A stretch of DNA of 64,000 bases from Halobacillus naozhouensis (GCF_029714185.1 NZ_CP121671.1:1550001-1614000); one strand, 5' to 3'; counted from the first letter of the stretch, positions 34,522-44,327 are shown. Notes: generated by a model from the sequence alone, not told the origin. Made by a program: numbers and translations.

Positions 34522-35397
34522 TTATTTCACATGCTCCTCGTAGTAATTTCCCCAGTGGGGCTGCGTTCCATCAATGTCTTTAAAATCATAGATCTCAGAC
34601 AATCCCCATGTACTTAACGTTTTGCCGTTAAATCTTCGGACTTGTGGGTCTAGGGCAAGGTGTTTCAACGCTTCTCCAATGTAAAAAGGCGTTTCAGAAG
34701 CAATAAAGTGTGGTTCAACTTTCGCGCCCTCCTCCCAGTTGTCTTCTGTCACTCCGAATAGTTCTAACATGGCTTCTGAACGAAGGAATCCTGGTGTTAA
34801 CGCAATCGAGGTAATGTTGTAGTCTTTAAGGTCTTGGGCCGTAGCGTAAGCCATATGGATGTTTGAGATTTTGGCTAGGCTATAATAGAAATTCCCTCGA
34901 TATTGATAATCTGTTCCGTCCGTAATTTCGATGATGAGGCCTTTATTGTTTTTCTTCATAAGTGGGACAGCATAATGGGAGGTGATGATATGGGATAGCA
35001 CAGCTTGTTTATGCAGCTGCAAGCCCATGTCTAAGCTGTGTTCTCCGATGTCTTTGCCCCACTCTGTCAGTGGATCTCCTCCCCAGATATCGTTGACCAG
35101 GATGTCTAATTGGCCATTTTGGTCTTTCTTAACTTTTTTTATAAATTGTTGAACTTGTTGTTCGTCAGTATGATCCACTTGTACAGGAATGCCATGCCCT
35201 CCTGCCTCATTCACCAACTCAGCTGTTTCCTCGATCGTTTCCCTTCGCTGCATCGGTGATAATTCGTGTCTGGTCGTACGTCCCGTGACATAGACGGTTG
35301 CTTCAGTTTCGCCGAGTTTAGTGGCGATCGCTCGTCCTGCTCCTCTCGTTGCCCCCGCTACAATCGCTACTTTATTCTTCAAAGTCGTCATGTTCAT
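34522..35397 (-). CDS. SDR family oxidoreductase
   Basis: 291-residue short-chain dehydrogenase (AGATRGAGRAIA cofactor motif, LVNDIWGG in place of NNAG, YSLAK as the catalytic Tyr-x-x-x-Lys). The C-terminal part (residues 210-291) is longer than in classical SDRs. ATG 35397 follows AAAGGATGG. Divergently arranged with a WYL regulator gene, with a shared palindrome between them. Confidence 0.88.
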   Translation of the reverse strand: MNMTTLKNKVAIVAGATRGAGRAIATKLGETEATVYVTGRTTRHELSPMQRRETIEETAELVNEAGGHGIPVQVDHTDEQQVQQFIKKVKKDQNGQLDILVNDIWGGDPLTEWGKDIGEHSLDMGLQLHKQAVLSHIITSHYAVPLMKKNNKGLIIEITDGTDYQYRGNFYYSLAKISNIHMAYATAQDLKDYNITSIALTPGFLRSEAMLELFGVTEDNWEEGAKVEPHFIASETPFYIGEALKHLALDPQVRRFNGKTLSTWGLSEIYDFKDIDGTQPHWGNYYEEHVK

Positions 35398-35438
35398 CCA
35401 TCCTTTCTATTTCGTTACGGTTAGTATAAAGTGAATAT

Positions 35439-35455
35439 ATGACATCTCGTGTCAT
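35439..35455. promoter_or_regulatory. Palindrome in the SDR/WYL divergent region
   Basis: ATGACA, 5 bases, TGTCAT: perfect 6-bp arms between the start codons of the two divergent genes, a likely operator for the WYL regulator. Confidence 0.6.
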
Positions 35456-35486
35456 GATTTAAAAAGTTTTCTTAAGGAGATTACAG

Positions 35487-36449
35487 ATGAAAGCTGAAAG
35501 AATGATGAAGATATTAATCCTTCTGCAGTACGGGAAAACCATTTCTACACCGACGCTTGCAAAAGAGCTGGAAGTTTCAGAACGAACGATTCATAGAGAT
35601 ATGGAATCGTTACATGCTGCCGGCATTCCTGTTTTTTCGGAAAGGGGAAAAAGCGGAGGCTGGAGACTTGTAGATGACTGGAAGCAAAAATTAAGCTGGT
35701 TAAAAGATCATGAAGTATTGACGCTGTTTTTGCCACATGCAGAGAAGCTTCTTTCCGACTTGAATATGGATGCGTCCATAGCCGACTTAGGAGATAAGCT
35801 GGCATTATCGCTCCCCGAGCCATCAAGAGAGCGAGCCCTTAATCTTTGGGAACGCGTGTATATAGATATGGGAACCTGGAGAGATAAGAAAATCGATTTA
35901 ACTTCCGTGATGGGTGTCTTACAGGAAGCGGTCATGAACAACAAGCAGGTAAGCATTCATTATGAAAAGGCAAATGGAACGAGCAAAGAAATAAGCATTA
36001 AACCTTTAGGATTAGTGGCCAAAGGCAGCACATGGTATATCGCCGCACAGAACGAGAATGATGACTTTCGCAATTACAAGGTGGAGCGGATCGTTAAGGC
36101 TGTCCTGCTGGATGAGCATTTTGACAGACCCAGCGATTTTAAATTAGCCGACTACTGGGAGGGATCCAAACAGGATTTTGTTCAGAACCTTCCCGAATTT
36201 AATGTAAAAGTGAACGCTTCCCCTTCAGCGAGGGAGAGAATCATGTTTACGGGTCGTTTCGTTCAAACGAGCGAGTTTGATAAACTAAAGCAGAAGGGCT
36301 GGACAGAAATGGAATTAATTTTTCCGACAGAAGAGGAAGCTGTAAACTTCTTGTTAGGCTTTGGAGATCAGTTGAAAGTCAAATCCCCGACGTATTTAAT
36401 TGATGAAATCACGGAGAGAGCACGGAAAGTCATTCGTTTTTATCAATAG
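35487..36449 (+). CDS. DeoR/YafY-type regulator with WYL domain
   Basis: 320-residue regulator. An HTH_11 winged helix at residues 1-60 (TISTPTLAKELEVSERTIHRDMESL) is followed by a WYL ligand-sensing domain (residues 135-215; ISIKPLGLVAKGSTWYIAAQ) and a C-terminal WCX region. It probably controls the divergent SDR gene and itself through the palindrome between them. ATG 35487 follows AAGGAGATTAC. Confidence 0.88.
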   Translation: MKAERMMKILILLQYGKTISTPTLAKELEVSERTIHRDMESLHAAGIPVFSERGKSGGWRLVDDWKQKLSWLKDHEVLTLFLPHAEKLLSDLNMDASIADLGDKLALSLPEPSRERALNLWERVYIDMGTWRDKKIDLTSVMGVLQEAVMNNKQVSIHYEKANGTSKEISIKPLGLVAKGSTWYIAAQNENDDFRNYKVERIVKAVLLDEHFDRPSDFKLADYWEGSKQDFVQNLPEFNVKVNASPSARERIMFTGRFVQTSEFDKLKQKGWTEMELIFPTEEEAVNFLLGFGDQLKVKSPTYLIDEITERARKVIRFYQ

Positions 36450-36563
36450 CAAAATGTTTATTGTATTTTTAGGCGAGGTTATCCTCGGGGGTGTTATAAA
36501 GAAGTTAAAACAAAAGTATAATCCGAGAAGCTGGTTATTCTTTTTTTAGGGGGGAGCTCAAAT

Positions 36564-37247
36564 ATGTATCAGGGAAAAGAGAGAAGCACATCTCAAAAAA
36601 TAACAGTAGTGCTTCTAGAATCAGTCATATTAATAATTGCTGGATGGTTTTTATTTCTGGAGGGCGGACAACAATTAAGCAATTGGTTTGGGTGGAGTTT
36701 TACAGAAGGGAATGAGATAAGAAATACGACCTTATTTATATTGTTTTTAATCGTATATGGACGTATGGGTATTACATTATTTTATCTCCTGAAAAGAAAA
36801 ATGCCATGGGCTGAAGCCTTTTCCGTTCCTCTAGCTTTTTCACTATATTATATTGGATTTTCCCTTTTTTCCTTAACTACTCATAAACCTCTAACCACTT
36901 TGGACTTTGTTTACATTCTGTTATTTCTGTTTGGTTCATTTATTAACACATATTCAGAATTGCAGAGGCATGAATGGAAAAAGAACCCTGAACATAAGGG
37001 GGAATTATACACGGAAGGATTATTTAACTATGCGATGCATATTAACTACTTTGGTGATTTGGTATGGGTTACAGCTTTGGCTTTATTAACCAGGTCCCCT
37101 TGGGCGATGAGCATCCCAATCATTTTGTTCTGCTTCTTTGCATTTTATAACATCCCGCTATTAGATAAATACCTGGCTGAGAAATATGGGAGTCAATTTG
37201 ATACATATAGAAAGCACACGAAAAAGTTCATTCCTTTTATTTATTAA
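36564..37247 (+). CDS. Membrane protein, DUF1295/isoprenylcysteine methyltransferase-like
   Basis: 227-residue protein with five or six membrane helices. The C-terminal signature (ELYTEGLFNYAMHINYFGDL, then PLLDKYLAEKYGSQFDTYRKHTKKFIPF) is that of DUF1295 and isoprenylcysteine carboxyl-methyltransferase/steroid reductase-type proteins. Activity is unknown. ATG 36564 follows AGGGGGGAGCT. Confidence 0.8.
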   Translation: MYQGKERSTSQKITVVLLESVILIIAGWFLFLEGGQQLSNWFGWSFTEGNEIRNTTLFILFLIVYGRMGITLFYLLKRKMPWAEAFSVPLAFSLYYIGFSLFSLTTHKPLTTLDFVYILLFLFGSFINTYSELQRHEWKKNPEHKGELYTEGLFNYAMHINYFGDLVWVTALALLTRSPWAMSIPIILFCFFAFYNIPLLDKYLAEKYGSQFDTYRKHTKKFIPFIY

Positions 37248-37357
37248 TGATTAAATCACTAAAACGAGGGAATTATTTATAAGCATCTATGATTTTTGGG
37301 TTTTTGTAGAAGAATATAGATGGATAGTAAAATGACAAACCAAACAAAGGAGATACG

Positions 37358-38824
37358 ATGACACATACTAAAGAAATAGGATGGAACTTTGACAACAGTT
37401 ATGTCCGTCTTCCGGAATTATTTTATAAAAAAACCGAGCCAACTCCTGTGGAATCACCGGAGCTGGTCATTCTCAATGAATCTTTGGCTAAGTCATTGGG
37501 GCTGGACGTTGAGAAGCTGCAAAGTGAAGAAGGTGTAGAGGTTATGGCTGGTAACGAGGTTCCTGAAGGTACTGAAACGATCGCCCAGGCTTATGGTGGC
37601 CATCAGTTTGGGAACTTTACTATGCTGGGTGACGGCAGGGCTGTGCTATTGGGCGAGCAGGTGACTTCTTCAGGGGAACGGTTTGACATTCAGCTCAAAG
37701 GGTCGGGCCGGACACCATTTTCACGCGGTGGTGATGGACGAGCGACACTTGGCCCAATGCTGCGCGAATATATCATTAGTGAAGCTATGCATGGGCTTGG
37801 AATTCCGACCAACCGAAGCCTTTCTGTGGTAACAACTGGAGAGTCCGTCAGGCGTGAAACGGAGCTGCCTGGTGCGATTCTGACTCGTGTAGCTGCCAGC
37901 CATTTGCGAATTGGTACTTTTGAGTATACGGCTAACTGGGGCACAGTGGAGGATTTGCGTCGGCTTGCTGACTATGCGCTAGAGCGTCATTTTCCTGATA
38001 TTGAGGATAATGAAGATCGATATCTTGCCCTGTACCAGGAAGTGGTGAAGCGTCAGGCTGCCCTGCTTGCCAAATGGCAGCTGGTCGGCTTTATTCATGG
38101 TGTGATGAACACAGACAATATGACCATCAGCGGTGAAACCATTGATTACGGGCCATGTGCTTTTATGGATGAATATGACCCGGCCACGGTATTCAGTTCG
38201 ATTGATGTTCAAGGTCGTTATGCCTATCGAAATCAACCGCCCATCGGCCAATGGAATCTCGCACGCTTCGCGGAAACCCTTTTGCCGCTGCTTCATGACC
38301 AGCAGGATCATGCCGTCGAACTTGCACAGGAGACACTAACAGGGTTTGAAGATTTGTATCATCGTCATTGGCTTGAGGGAATGCGGAACAAATTAGGTCT
38401 TCAAACCGCAGAGGACCAGGACGAACCTCTGATCGAGGATCTTCTCGGGATTATGGAAAAGCATCGTGCTGATTTTACCAATACGTTTCGTGCTTTAACG
38501 CTAGAGAAGCCGGAGGACACGGCTATGAGTGGGTCAACTGAATTTACTAATTGGTATGAGCAGTGGCAAGCGAGACTGGATAGACAGAAAGAATCGAAAG
38601 CTTCTGCTTATCAATTGATGAAGCAATCGAACCCTTCGGTAATTCCGCGCAACCACCGGGTAGAAGAGGCACTTGAGGCTGCCGTGGAAAAAGGTGACTA
38701 CAGTGTATTGGAGCAGCTTACGGATGTTCTTTCAAACCCATACGCGTATTCGCCTGAGCAGGAAAAATATACGAAGTTGCCTGAACCTACAAACCGTCCT
38801 TATCGAACCTTCTGTGGAACTTGA
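37358..38824 (+). CDS. selO: Protein adenylyltransferase SelO
   Basis: 488-residue SelO/YdiU pseudokinase, which transfers AMP from ATP to Ser, Thr or Tyr residues of proteins and is linked to redox stress. The motifs GGHQFGNFTMLGDGRAVLLGE, QLKGSGRTPFSRGGDGRATLGPMLRE and GVMNTDNMTI are present, as is the late NPYAYSPEQEKYTKLPEP. Like most bacterial members the C terminus (TFCGT) has Cys and not Sec. ATG 37358 follows AAAGGAGATAC. Confidence 0.95.
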   Translation: MTHTKEIGWNFDNSYVRLPELFYKKTEPTPVESPELVILNESLAKSLGLDVEKLQSEEGVEVMAGNEVPEGTETIAQAYGGHQFGNFTMLGDGRAVLLGEQVTSSGERFDIQLKGSGRTPFSRGGDGRATLGPMLREYIISEAMHGLGIPTNRSLSVVTTGESVRRETELPGAILTRVAASHLRIGTFEYTANWGTVEDLRRLADYALERHFPDIEDNEDRYLALYQEVVKRQAALLAKWQLVGFIHGVMNTDNMTISGETIDYGPCAFMDEYDPATVFSSIDVQGRYAYRNQPPIGQWNLARFAETLLPLLHDQQDHAVELAQETLTGFEDLYHRHWLEGMRNKLGLQTAEDQDEPLIEDLLGIMEKHRADFTNTFRALTLEKPEDTAMSGSTEFTNWYEQWQARLDRQKESKASAYQLMKQSNPSVIPRNHRVEEALEAAVEKGDYSVLEQLTDVLSNPYAYSPEQEKYTKLPEPTNRPYRTFCGT

Positions 38825-38934
38825 TGCAGTTACCCTGTGGTGTCAATAGTTTCCAAACGATTTCACTTAGACGGTTGGAGATTCATGTGTGAAGGGAAAG
38901 AGCTAATGACAGGAGAAATCATCTATAGGAACAC

Positions 38935-39147
38935 TTAGCGCGAATTTTCTTTTGAGTAACGTTTCCTCAGTTTATATTCCGCAGGGAAAGTTAAGGCACA
39001 TCCAACTATTGTTCCGACTACGAATATATATGAAAAGCCAAAAAAACCACCTTTGGTTATTAGTCCATCCATTATCATTGAAACGAGTACGATAACAAAG
39101 CCAGACCATCTATAAAAATTAAGGTTATGTTTTTTAGAATGATTCAC
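38935..39147 (-). CDS. Small two-helix membrane protein, 70 aa
   Basis: Basic N terminus, two hydrophobic helices (residues 15-31 and 35-55) and a basic C-terminal tail. No family is recognised. GTG 39147 follows GGAGGG by 8 bases. The gene is alone on the minus strand between selO and the rhodanese gene. Confidence 0.65.
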   Translation of the reverse strand: MNHSKKHNLNFYRWSGFVIVLVSMIMDGLITKGGFFGFSYIFVVGTIVGCALTFPAEYKLRKRYSKENSR

Positions 39148-39233
39148 CTAAGCATCCCTCCCCCTCTGTAATTAATTATTAACTTAACATTAGATTGAAT
39201 TTTTAACCAATATTGTGTTCTTAACTATCAGAC

Positions 39234-39268
39234 CGCTTATCTTTCATAAGATAAGCGACTTTTTTTTT
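39234..39268 (+). terminator. Strong terminator with no upstream gene
   Basis: CGCTTATCTT/AAGATAAGCG perfect 10-bp stem with T9. It lies in the divergent gap, so it may be an attenuator for the sulfurtransferase gene or the end of a small RNA. Confidence 0.8.
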
Positions 39269-39350
39269 AATCAAAAGTCTCGCTTTAAAAGGAGTTTCAG
39301 CAACATAAGACGAAATTCTATAAAGAGCATAGTTAAAGCGAGGTGGAATA

Positions 39351-40199
39351 ATGATAGAAAAAAATCTGGTCAGTGCAGATTGGTTAAACGATCATATCGG
39401 GGATGAGAAGGTTGTAGTGGCCGACTGCCGCTTTGATCTCAGTAACCCGGATAAAGGACGTAATGACTATAATGAAGGACATATTCCTGGAGCGACTTAT
39501 TTTGACCTTGAAAAAGATTTGTCAGGGCAGGTGAAAAAGCACGGCGGCAGGCATCCGCTGCCGCAGATTGATGAATTTGCAGCAAAGTTAAGTAGCGCCG
39601 GTATTGGGGAGACAAAATATGTCGTAGCGTATGATGATCAGGGAGGTGCCATGGCAGCGCGGCTATGGTGGCTGTTGAAATATTTAGGTCATGACCAAGT
39701 CGCAGTGCTTGAGATCGGCTATTCGGAGTGGGCCAACCAAGGCTATCCGACAACAATAGATGAAGGAACGCCAGAAAAAGCTGTGTTTACGCCTAATATA
39801 CGGCCAGGGATGGTTGTGGGAATGGAAGAAGTAAGCGAAAAAAAGGAGAGCAGCAATGTAGCTCTCATTGATGCCCGCGCTCCGGAACGTTACCGTGGTG
39901 AAGTGGAGCCGATGGATAAAAAAGCAGGACATATCCCTGGTGCGGAAAACTTGTTTTGGAAAGAAAACATAAGCAGCGAAGGAAAATGGAAGTCAAAAAG
40001 TGAATTGCAAGGACGTTTCGACTTTTTGCAAAACAAAGAGGAAATTATCGCCTACTGCGGTTCAGGCGTGACGGCAAGTGCGAATGTGCTCGCATTGAAG
40101 GAAGCCGGCTTTGGTGATCAAGTCAAGCTTTACGTGGGCAGCTGGAGTGACTGGTCTTCTTATGATGAGAATCCAGTGGAAACCGAAGAAAAAAAGTAA
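39351..40199 (+). CDS. Thiosulfate/3-mercaptopyruvate sulfurtransferase
   Basis: 282-residue double-rhodanese protein. The first domain (residues 1-130) is the inactive copy (DYNEGHIPGATYFDLEKDL). The second has the catalytic Cys in YCGSGVTA (near residue 236). It transfers sulfur from thiosulfate or mercaptopyruvate to acceptors such as cyanide. ATG 39351 follows GCGAGGTGGA. The rhodanese lacks an obvious signal peptide, so it is cytoplasmic. A DUF1801 gene follows 24 bases later. Confidence 0.9.
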   Translation: MIEKNLVSADWLNDHIGDEKVVVADCRFDLSNPDKGRNDYNEGHIPGATYFDLEKDLSGQVKKHGGRHPLPQIDEFAAKLSSAGIGETKYVVAYDDQGGAMAARLWWLLKYLGHDQVAVLEIGYSEWANQGYPTTIDEGTPEKAVFTPNIRPGMVVGMEEVSEKKESSNVALIDARAPERYRGEVEPMDKKAGHIPGAENLFWKENISSEGKWKSKSELQGRFDFLQNKEEIIAYCGSGVTASANVLALKEAGFGDQVKLYVGSWSDWSSYDENPVETEEKK

Positions 40200-40223
40200 C
40201 TTGGATCAAAGGAGATTTTGTAT

Positions 40224-40652
40224 ATGTATGAATTAAAAACGAAAGAAAATGATAACAGTGTGATTGAATTTATTGAAAATGTCGATAGTCCAAAGAAACG
40301 TGAGGATGCCTATAAGTTATTAGATGTTTTTACAGAAACAACGGGGTACCCTGCGAAAATGTGGGGGCCGAGTATCATTGGATTTGGTGCTTATCATTAT
40401 AAATATGCGTCTGGACACGAAGGTGATGCCCCATTAGTCGGCTTTTCACCGCGAAAAGCAAAAATTAGTTTATATTTTGCGACAGGTGACACAGAACGTG
40501 AACAGTTATTGGAGGACTTTGGAAAACATAAGACGGGAAAAGCATGTGTGTACATTAATAAAACCGCAGATATTGATGTGGATGTATTGAAAGCGTTAAT
40601 CAACCAATCTGTTAAGTTTTTGAGAGAAACGTATCCAGAGCAAGAAGGATGA
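40224..40652 (+). CDS. DUF1801 family protein
   Basis: 142-residue protein of the DUF1801 (YdhG-like) fold: DAYKLLDVFTETTGYPAKMWG, SIIGFGAYHYKYASGHEGD, then VGFSPRKAKISLYF. These motifs are the family core. The function is unknown. ATG 40224 is preferred to TTG 40218 for its spacing (9 bases) from AAAGGAGA. Probably in one operon with the sulfurtransferase. Confidence 0.88.
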   Translation: MYELKTKENDNSVIEFIENVDSPKKREDAYKLLDVFTETTGYPAKMWGPSIIGFGAYHYKYASGHEGDAPLVGFSPRKAKISLYFATGDTEREQLLEDFGKHKTGKACVYINKTADIDVDVLKALINQSVKFLRETYPEQEG

Positions 40653-40779
40653 TGTATTTTTATTTTCCCGGCCCCTATCTCTGCCCATACAAACAACAAG
40701 TTTGCAACATGACAATGTAAAGAAGATAAATTTCATAGCTAGGACGTAATCTGTAATAATTTATAAAGAGGGATGTAGG

Positions 40780-41223
40780 ATGAATACGGAAATCATTACG
40801 AAATTAAAAATTAACAAACCGGCTAGTGAGGTGTTTGAAGCATTTGTATCACCTGCAAAAATCGGAAACTTTTGGTTTTCTTCTAGTTCAGAAAGGTGGC
40901 AGCAAGGTAAGACTATTACATTGAGGTATGATGAATACAATGCTGAAGGAAAGATTAAGGTGCTGGAGGTCGAGGACAATAAGAAAATAGTGTTCTCATG
41001 GGGAGAAGAACATAATGAAGAAACGGTTGTTGCCATCACACTAAAAGGGTCTGATACAAGTACAATTGTTAAAGTAATTGAATCAGGTCTAAAGGAAGAC
41101 GACCCCGAAATTGTGGCGAAAATGATCGGCCAAAAAGAAGGCTGGGTATATACGTTAACTTGTTTAAAGGGATATATGGAAAATGGCGTTAACAATTTGA
41201 GAGCCTCATTAGTTCATGAATAA
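40780..41223 (+). CDS. SRPBCC/AHSA1-domain protein
   Basis: 147-residue START-like protein of the Aha1/SRPBCC family (INKPASEVFEAFVSPAKIGNFWFSSS, then VFSWGEEHNEETVVAITL). The fold is a hydrophobic-ligand cavity; substrate unknown. ATG 40780 follows AGAGGGATGTAGG. It stands alone. Confidence 0.85.
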   Translation: MNTEIITKLKINKPASEVFEAFVSPAKIGNFWFSSSSERWQQGKTITLRYDEYNAEGKIKVLEVEDNKKIVFSWGEEHNEETVVAITLKGSDTSTIVKVIESGLKEDDPEIVAKMIGQKEGWVYTLTCLKGYMENGVNNLRASLVHE

Positions 41224-41549
41224 ATAAGTCTTATTAGTAGACGAGTTCCAATTGATTTCCTGGACAAATAAAACTAACACCGTTATTTGGTCACATGGCG
41301 TAATATGATTTTTTAAAAACAATAACTGGATGATGAAGGTTTTTAAAAATTAAAGATCGAAAGGTTTAAGGAGGGCAGCTTTTCTCATGCTAATTAAGGT
41401 GAGTCGGCTGTCACTATTTTTTAGAGGGAGTGATTAGTATAAAATTGTACAGGAAGCATTAGGACAACCGATTTGGAGTGAATGGCGATAGGAGTACATA
41501 AGTAAGAAGCGGTTTTTTTCTATGAAACTATGTAAGGAGGGGCTTAACC
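41224..41549. other. Gap with no supported gene
   Basis: AT-rich. A 16-codon frame at 41387 lies 13 bases after AAGGAGGG, and a few other short frames follow, but none is convincing. The real ribosome binding site of the peptidase (AAGGAGGGG) is at the right end. Confidence 0.4.
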
Positions 41550-43295
41550 GTGAAGAAGAGAAATAAATTAGCGACGAGACTGATGGTTATTTTAATGTTT
41601 TCGTCAGCATTGTTTGGCTCAGGGTATGTAATTGAGGCAGCAACCGATTCACAAAAAGGTGAAGATACGACTCAACCGAAAACGGATATACCAGTGGCAG
41701 GACAGCCGAATTCAAGCTTTACACCGTACTTTGATAAGATTTACAGCTTGCCCGAACAAGTTGAGGCGTTATATCCAACCCCAGATGTTGACTTTAAAAC
41801 ACCCGGATTCAAGCCGGGAAAGAAGAATTTTACAACTCAGCAAGAAATGATGTCGTTTTTAAAAGAGTTAGATCGTTCAAGTGACGTGATGAAGATGAAA
41901 ATTGCGGGTCATTCCCTAGAGGAACGCGCCATTCCTTTATTGGTTTTATCAACCAGTCATGGAAATATGGAAGACTTCAAAAATAAAACAACCGTGATGC
42001 TGGAAGGTCAAGTTCATGGAGATGAGCCAACGGGCGGGGAATCCGTGCTTGTCATAGCCCAGAAGCTGGCAGAAGGGAAGCTCGGAGAGAACGTCCTTGA
42101 TGAGATTAATGTCATTTTAGTTCCCCGTATCAACCCGGACGGTTCTTATTATTTTCAACGCCAGACCGCGAATCAGTTGGATGCCAATCGTGATCACGTG
42201 AAATTAGAGCTTCCAGCCATTCGAACGCTTCATAAGATTTTCAACAACTATCAGCCGGAAGTGGTCATCAGTGCGCATGGGTATCTGGGGCTTCCGAGCA
42301 AATTTCCTAACCCGGAAAAATTACCGGGAATAGGGGAAGAGGGGGCCATTCCTTACCATGATATTCTATTGGCGCCCGACTTGAATTTAAATATTCCCAA
42401 ATCAGTTCGAAAGAAAGCCGCTAAATGGTTTGTGAAACCAACGCATAAAGCGCTTGAAGATAAAGGTTTTTCGTCCTATCCGTACTACCTGCTTAAGAAG
42501 TCTGCGGATAAGCCAACTATTACAGGAGGCAGTCTGGCTGCCGGAATAGATACCAACGCCTATGGTCTCCAACCTGCTTTCACAATTTTAGTCGAGAGCC
42601 GGGGATACGGGTTGGGCCGTGAAACCTTTAAACGCCGTGTTGCTGCATCAGTAACGGCACATACCAATATCATCAAGACGGCGGCAAAACGTGCGAATGC
42701 CATCGAATCTGTGATTGAGCATGCCAAAGCGAAGATTACACGTCAAGGTGCAAAGATAGGGAAACAAGATAACATTGTGTTGGATAGTAAACGGCAAGAA
42801 CTTCCGGGTCAGCAGTACTTGGATGTCGTTGACATTGCTGAAGGGGCAGTCGAGCGAATCCCCGTGAATTTTTTAAGTTCACAACAATCGGTTCCGACAG
42901 AGGAAATCGTACGTCCAACTTCCTATATTATGCCTCCAGCCTATCATGAGATCGCGAAGAAACTTAAGCTGCAAGGCGTTGAGGTGAAAAAGCTGAAAGA
43001 AGCGAAAACATTGGAGGTAGAACGCTATAAAGTGACAGATAAAGAGGTAGATGAAACATACTATCAGGGTCATCTGCTTACCCATGTTGAAACGGATAGG
43101 AAGAAGAAAACTTATCGCTTTCCAGAAGGCAGCTATGTCTTCAGCTCGGCTCAGCCAGCGGCTAATCTGATTGCTTTGTCACTCGAACCGGAGTCTGAGG
43201 TAGGTTATGTTACCTATAACTACCTGCCTGTTAATGTGGGGGAGATTGTACCCGTTTTTAGGTATATGAAAGAAGAAAAATTAGTAGAAGGTTGA
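41550..43295 (+). CDS. Secreted M14-family zinc carboxypeptidase
   Basis: 581-residue exported peptidase. The N-terminal 32 residues form a Sec signal peptide ending near VIEAA. The M14 fold covers about residues 95-390: zinc ligands in GQVHGDEPTGGE (HxxE) and ISAHGY, and the catalytic Glu in ILVESRGYG. A C-terminal domain of about 190 residues (rich in Lys and Glu) follows, which is longer than in minimal carboxypeptidases. GTG 41550 follows TAAGGAGGGGC. It cleaves C-terminal or wall-peptide residues outside the cell (inference). Confidence 0.88.
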   Translation: MKKRNKLATRLMVILMFSSALFGSGYVIEAATDSQKGEDTTQPKTDIPVAGQPNSSFTPYFDKIYSLPEQVEALYPTPDVDFKTPGFKPGKKNFTTQQEMMSFLKELDRSSDVMKMKIAGHSLEERAIPLLVLSTSHGNMEDFKNKTTVMLEGQVHGDEPTGGESVLVIAQKLAEGKLGENVLDEINVILVPRINPDGSYYFQRQTANQLDANRDHVKLELPAIRTLHKIFNNYQPEVVISAHGYLGLPSKFPNPEKLPGIGEEGAIPYHDILLAPDLNLNIPKSVRKKAAKWFVKPTHKALEDKGFSSYPYYLLKKSADKPTITGGSLAAGIDTNAYGLQPAFTILVESRGYGLGRETFKRRVAASVTAHTNIIKTAAKRANAIESVIEHAKAKITRQGAKIGKQDNIVLDSKRQELPGQQYLDVVDIAEGAVERIPVNFLSSQQSVPTEEIVRPTSYIMPPAYHEIAKKLKLQGVEVKKLKEAKTLEVERYKVTDKEVDETYYQGHLLTHVETDRKKKTYRFPEGSYVFSSAQPAANLIALSLEPESEVGYVTYNYLPVNVGEIVPVFRYMKEEKLVEG

Positions 43296-43339
43296 ATGAC
43301 AAACATTAAAAAATAACAAATGACCTGAACGACTCTTAA

Positions 43340-43378
43340 AAAGTCCCTGAGATTCCTGGTGAATGTCAGGGACTTTGT
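43340..43378 (+). terminator. Terminator after the M14 peptidase
   Basis: AAAGTCCCTGA/TCAGGGACTTT stem. The T run is short, so strength is moderate. Confidence 0.65.
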
Positions 43379-43468
43379 GTATGTTCGCCTGAAGCAAAAC
43401 GTTTATTCAGAAAAATCCAGGTAAAAAAACATTAATCGTAAGCAAGTTCACCTTACATCAGACCCGTA

Positions 43469-43502
43469 GGTTCTTATTCAATCCTGAGATTGAATAAGAA
43501 CC
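43469..43502. repeat. Perfect 14-bp inverted repeat
   Basis: GGTTCTTATTCAAT and ATTGAATAAGAACC with a 6-base loop, no T run. It could be an operator for the following gene or an RNA hairpin. Confidence 0.55.
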
Positions 43503-43551
43503 ATTTCCCTTGCAAAAGCTATCCCTATGATAGTCCATGGGGGGGATAGTT

Positions 43552-44121
43552 ATGAGGGAAACACAGCTTTATGAAAAGATTTATGAACAAAAAGAACAGC
43601 TAAATAAATTAGTAAATAATTATTGGGATTTGTACTCAGGTATAGATACATGGTTTTTTTGGTTTAATATGGCGAGTGTTGTGATCCCGCTCATCATTCT
43701 ATATTTTAAAGTGGACAAGGCTAGATTATTTGAAATCTGCTTTTTTGGTTACACAGTCCATGTATTATGGTCAAATGTGGATAATGTTTTATCCAAGAAA
43801 AATTTCCTCGTGCATCCGCACACGCTATTCCACTTGTTCCCTGTTGGCATAACCGTTACAGCAGTGTTATTTCCGGTTACATTTCTGCTGTTATATCAGT
43901 ATTGTACGAATAGGGAGAAAAACTTTTACATATACGGTATCATTGGCTCTTTGATTTTCGCATTCGGATTTGGCGGTTTATCAGTTGCCGTGGATCTGTT
44001 GAAAATGGACAAGGGGATGAACTTAATGTATCTGTTTCTTATTGATGTAGCTATTGTTTTCACAGCTCTTTGGATGACAAAGCTTTTCCTCAACTTCAAG
44101 CATCGAATGAATTATTCTTGA
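43552..44121 (+). CDS. Multi-pass membrane protein, unknown
   Basis: 189 residues with about five membrane helices and an N-terminal amphipathic helix (LYEKIYEQKEQLNKLVNNYW). Resembles small Bacillus membrane proteins of the CBO0543 group, but the match is loose. ATG 43552 is chosen for the G7 tract GGGGGGGATAG just upstream; ATG 43537 is possible. The function is unknown. Confidence 0.65.
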   Translation: MRETQLYEKIYEQKEQLNKLVNNYWDLYSGIDTWFFWFNMASVVIPLIILYFKVDKARLFEICFFGYTVHVLWSNVDNVLSKKNFLVHPHTLFHLFPVGITVTAVLFPVTFLLLYQYCTNREKNFYIYGIIGSLIFAFGFGGLSVAVDLLKMDKGMNLMYLFLIDVAIVFTALWMTKLFLNFKHRMNYS

Positions 44122-44327
44122 TTTCAGGTAAATATGGAGGTGTTTTGAGCAAGTATATACCGTGAATTGTGCAAATAATTATTTCTCTGTGTAATTATTG
44201 CCTTCCTCATCACCTGCACATAAGGAATTATCTCCTTGTGCCTTAATAAGAAATGTAGTATCCCGAATGTTCAAGGTTCGAAACCAGGTGCAGCCGGGAT
44301 TTTGTACATCCATCTAATCATAAAACA

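Noticed and set aside
44262..44304. tRNA-like T-arm (AAGGTTCGAAACC) in an ATCCCG/CGGGAT hairpin
   Set aside because: No acceptor, D or anticodon arms fit around it; the stem arms of the T-loop do not pair as in tRNA.
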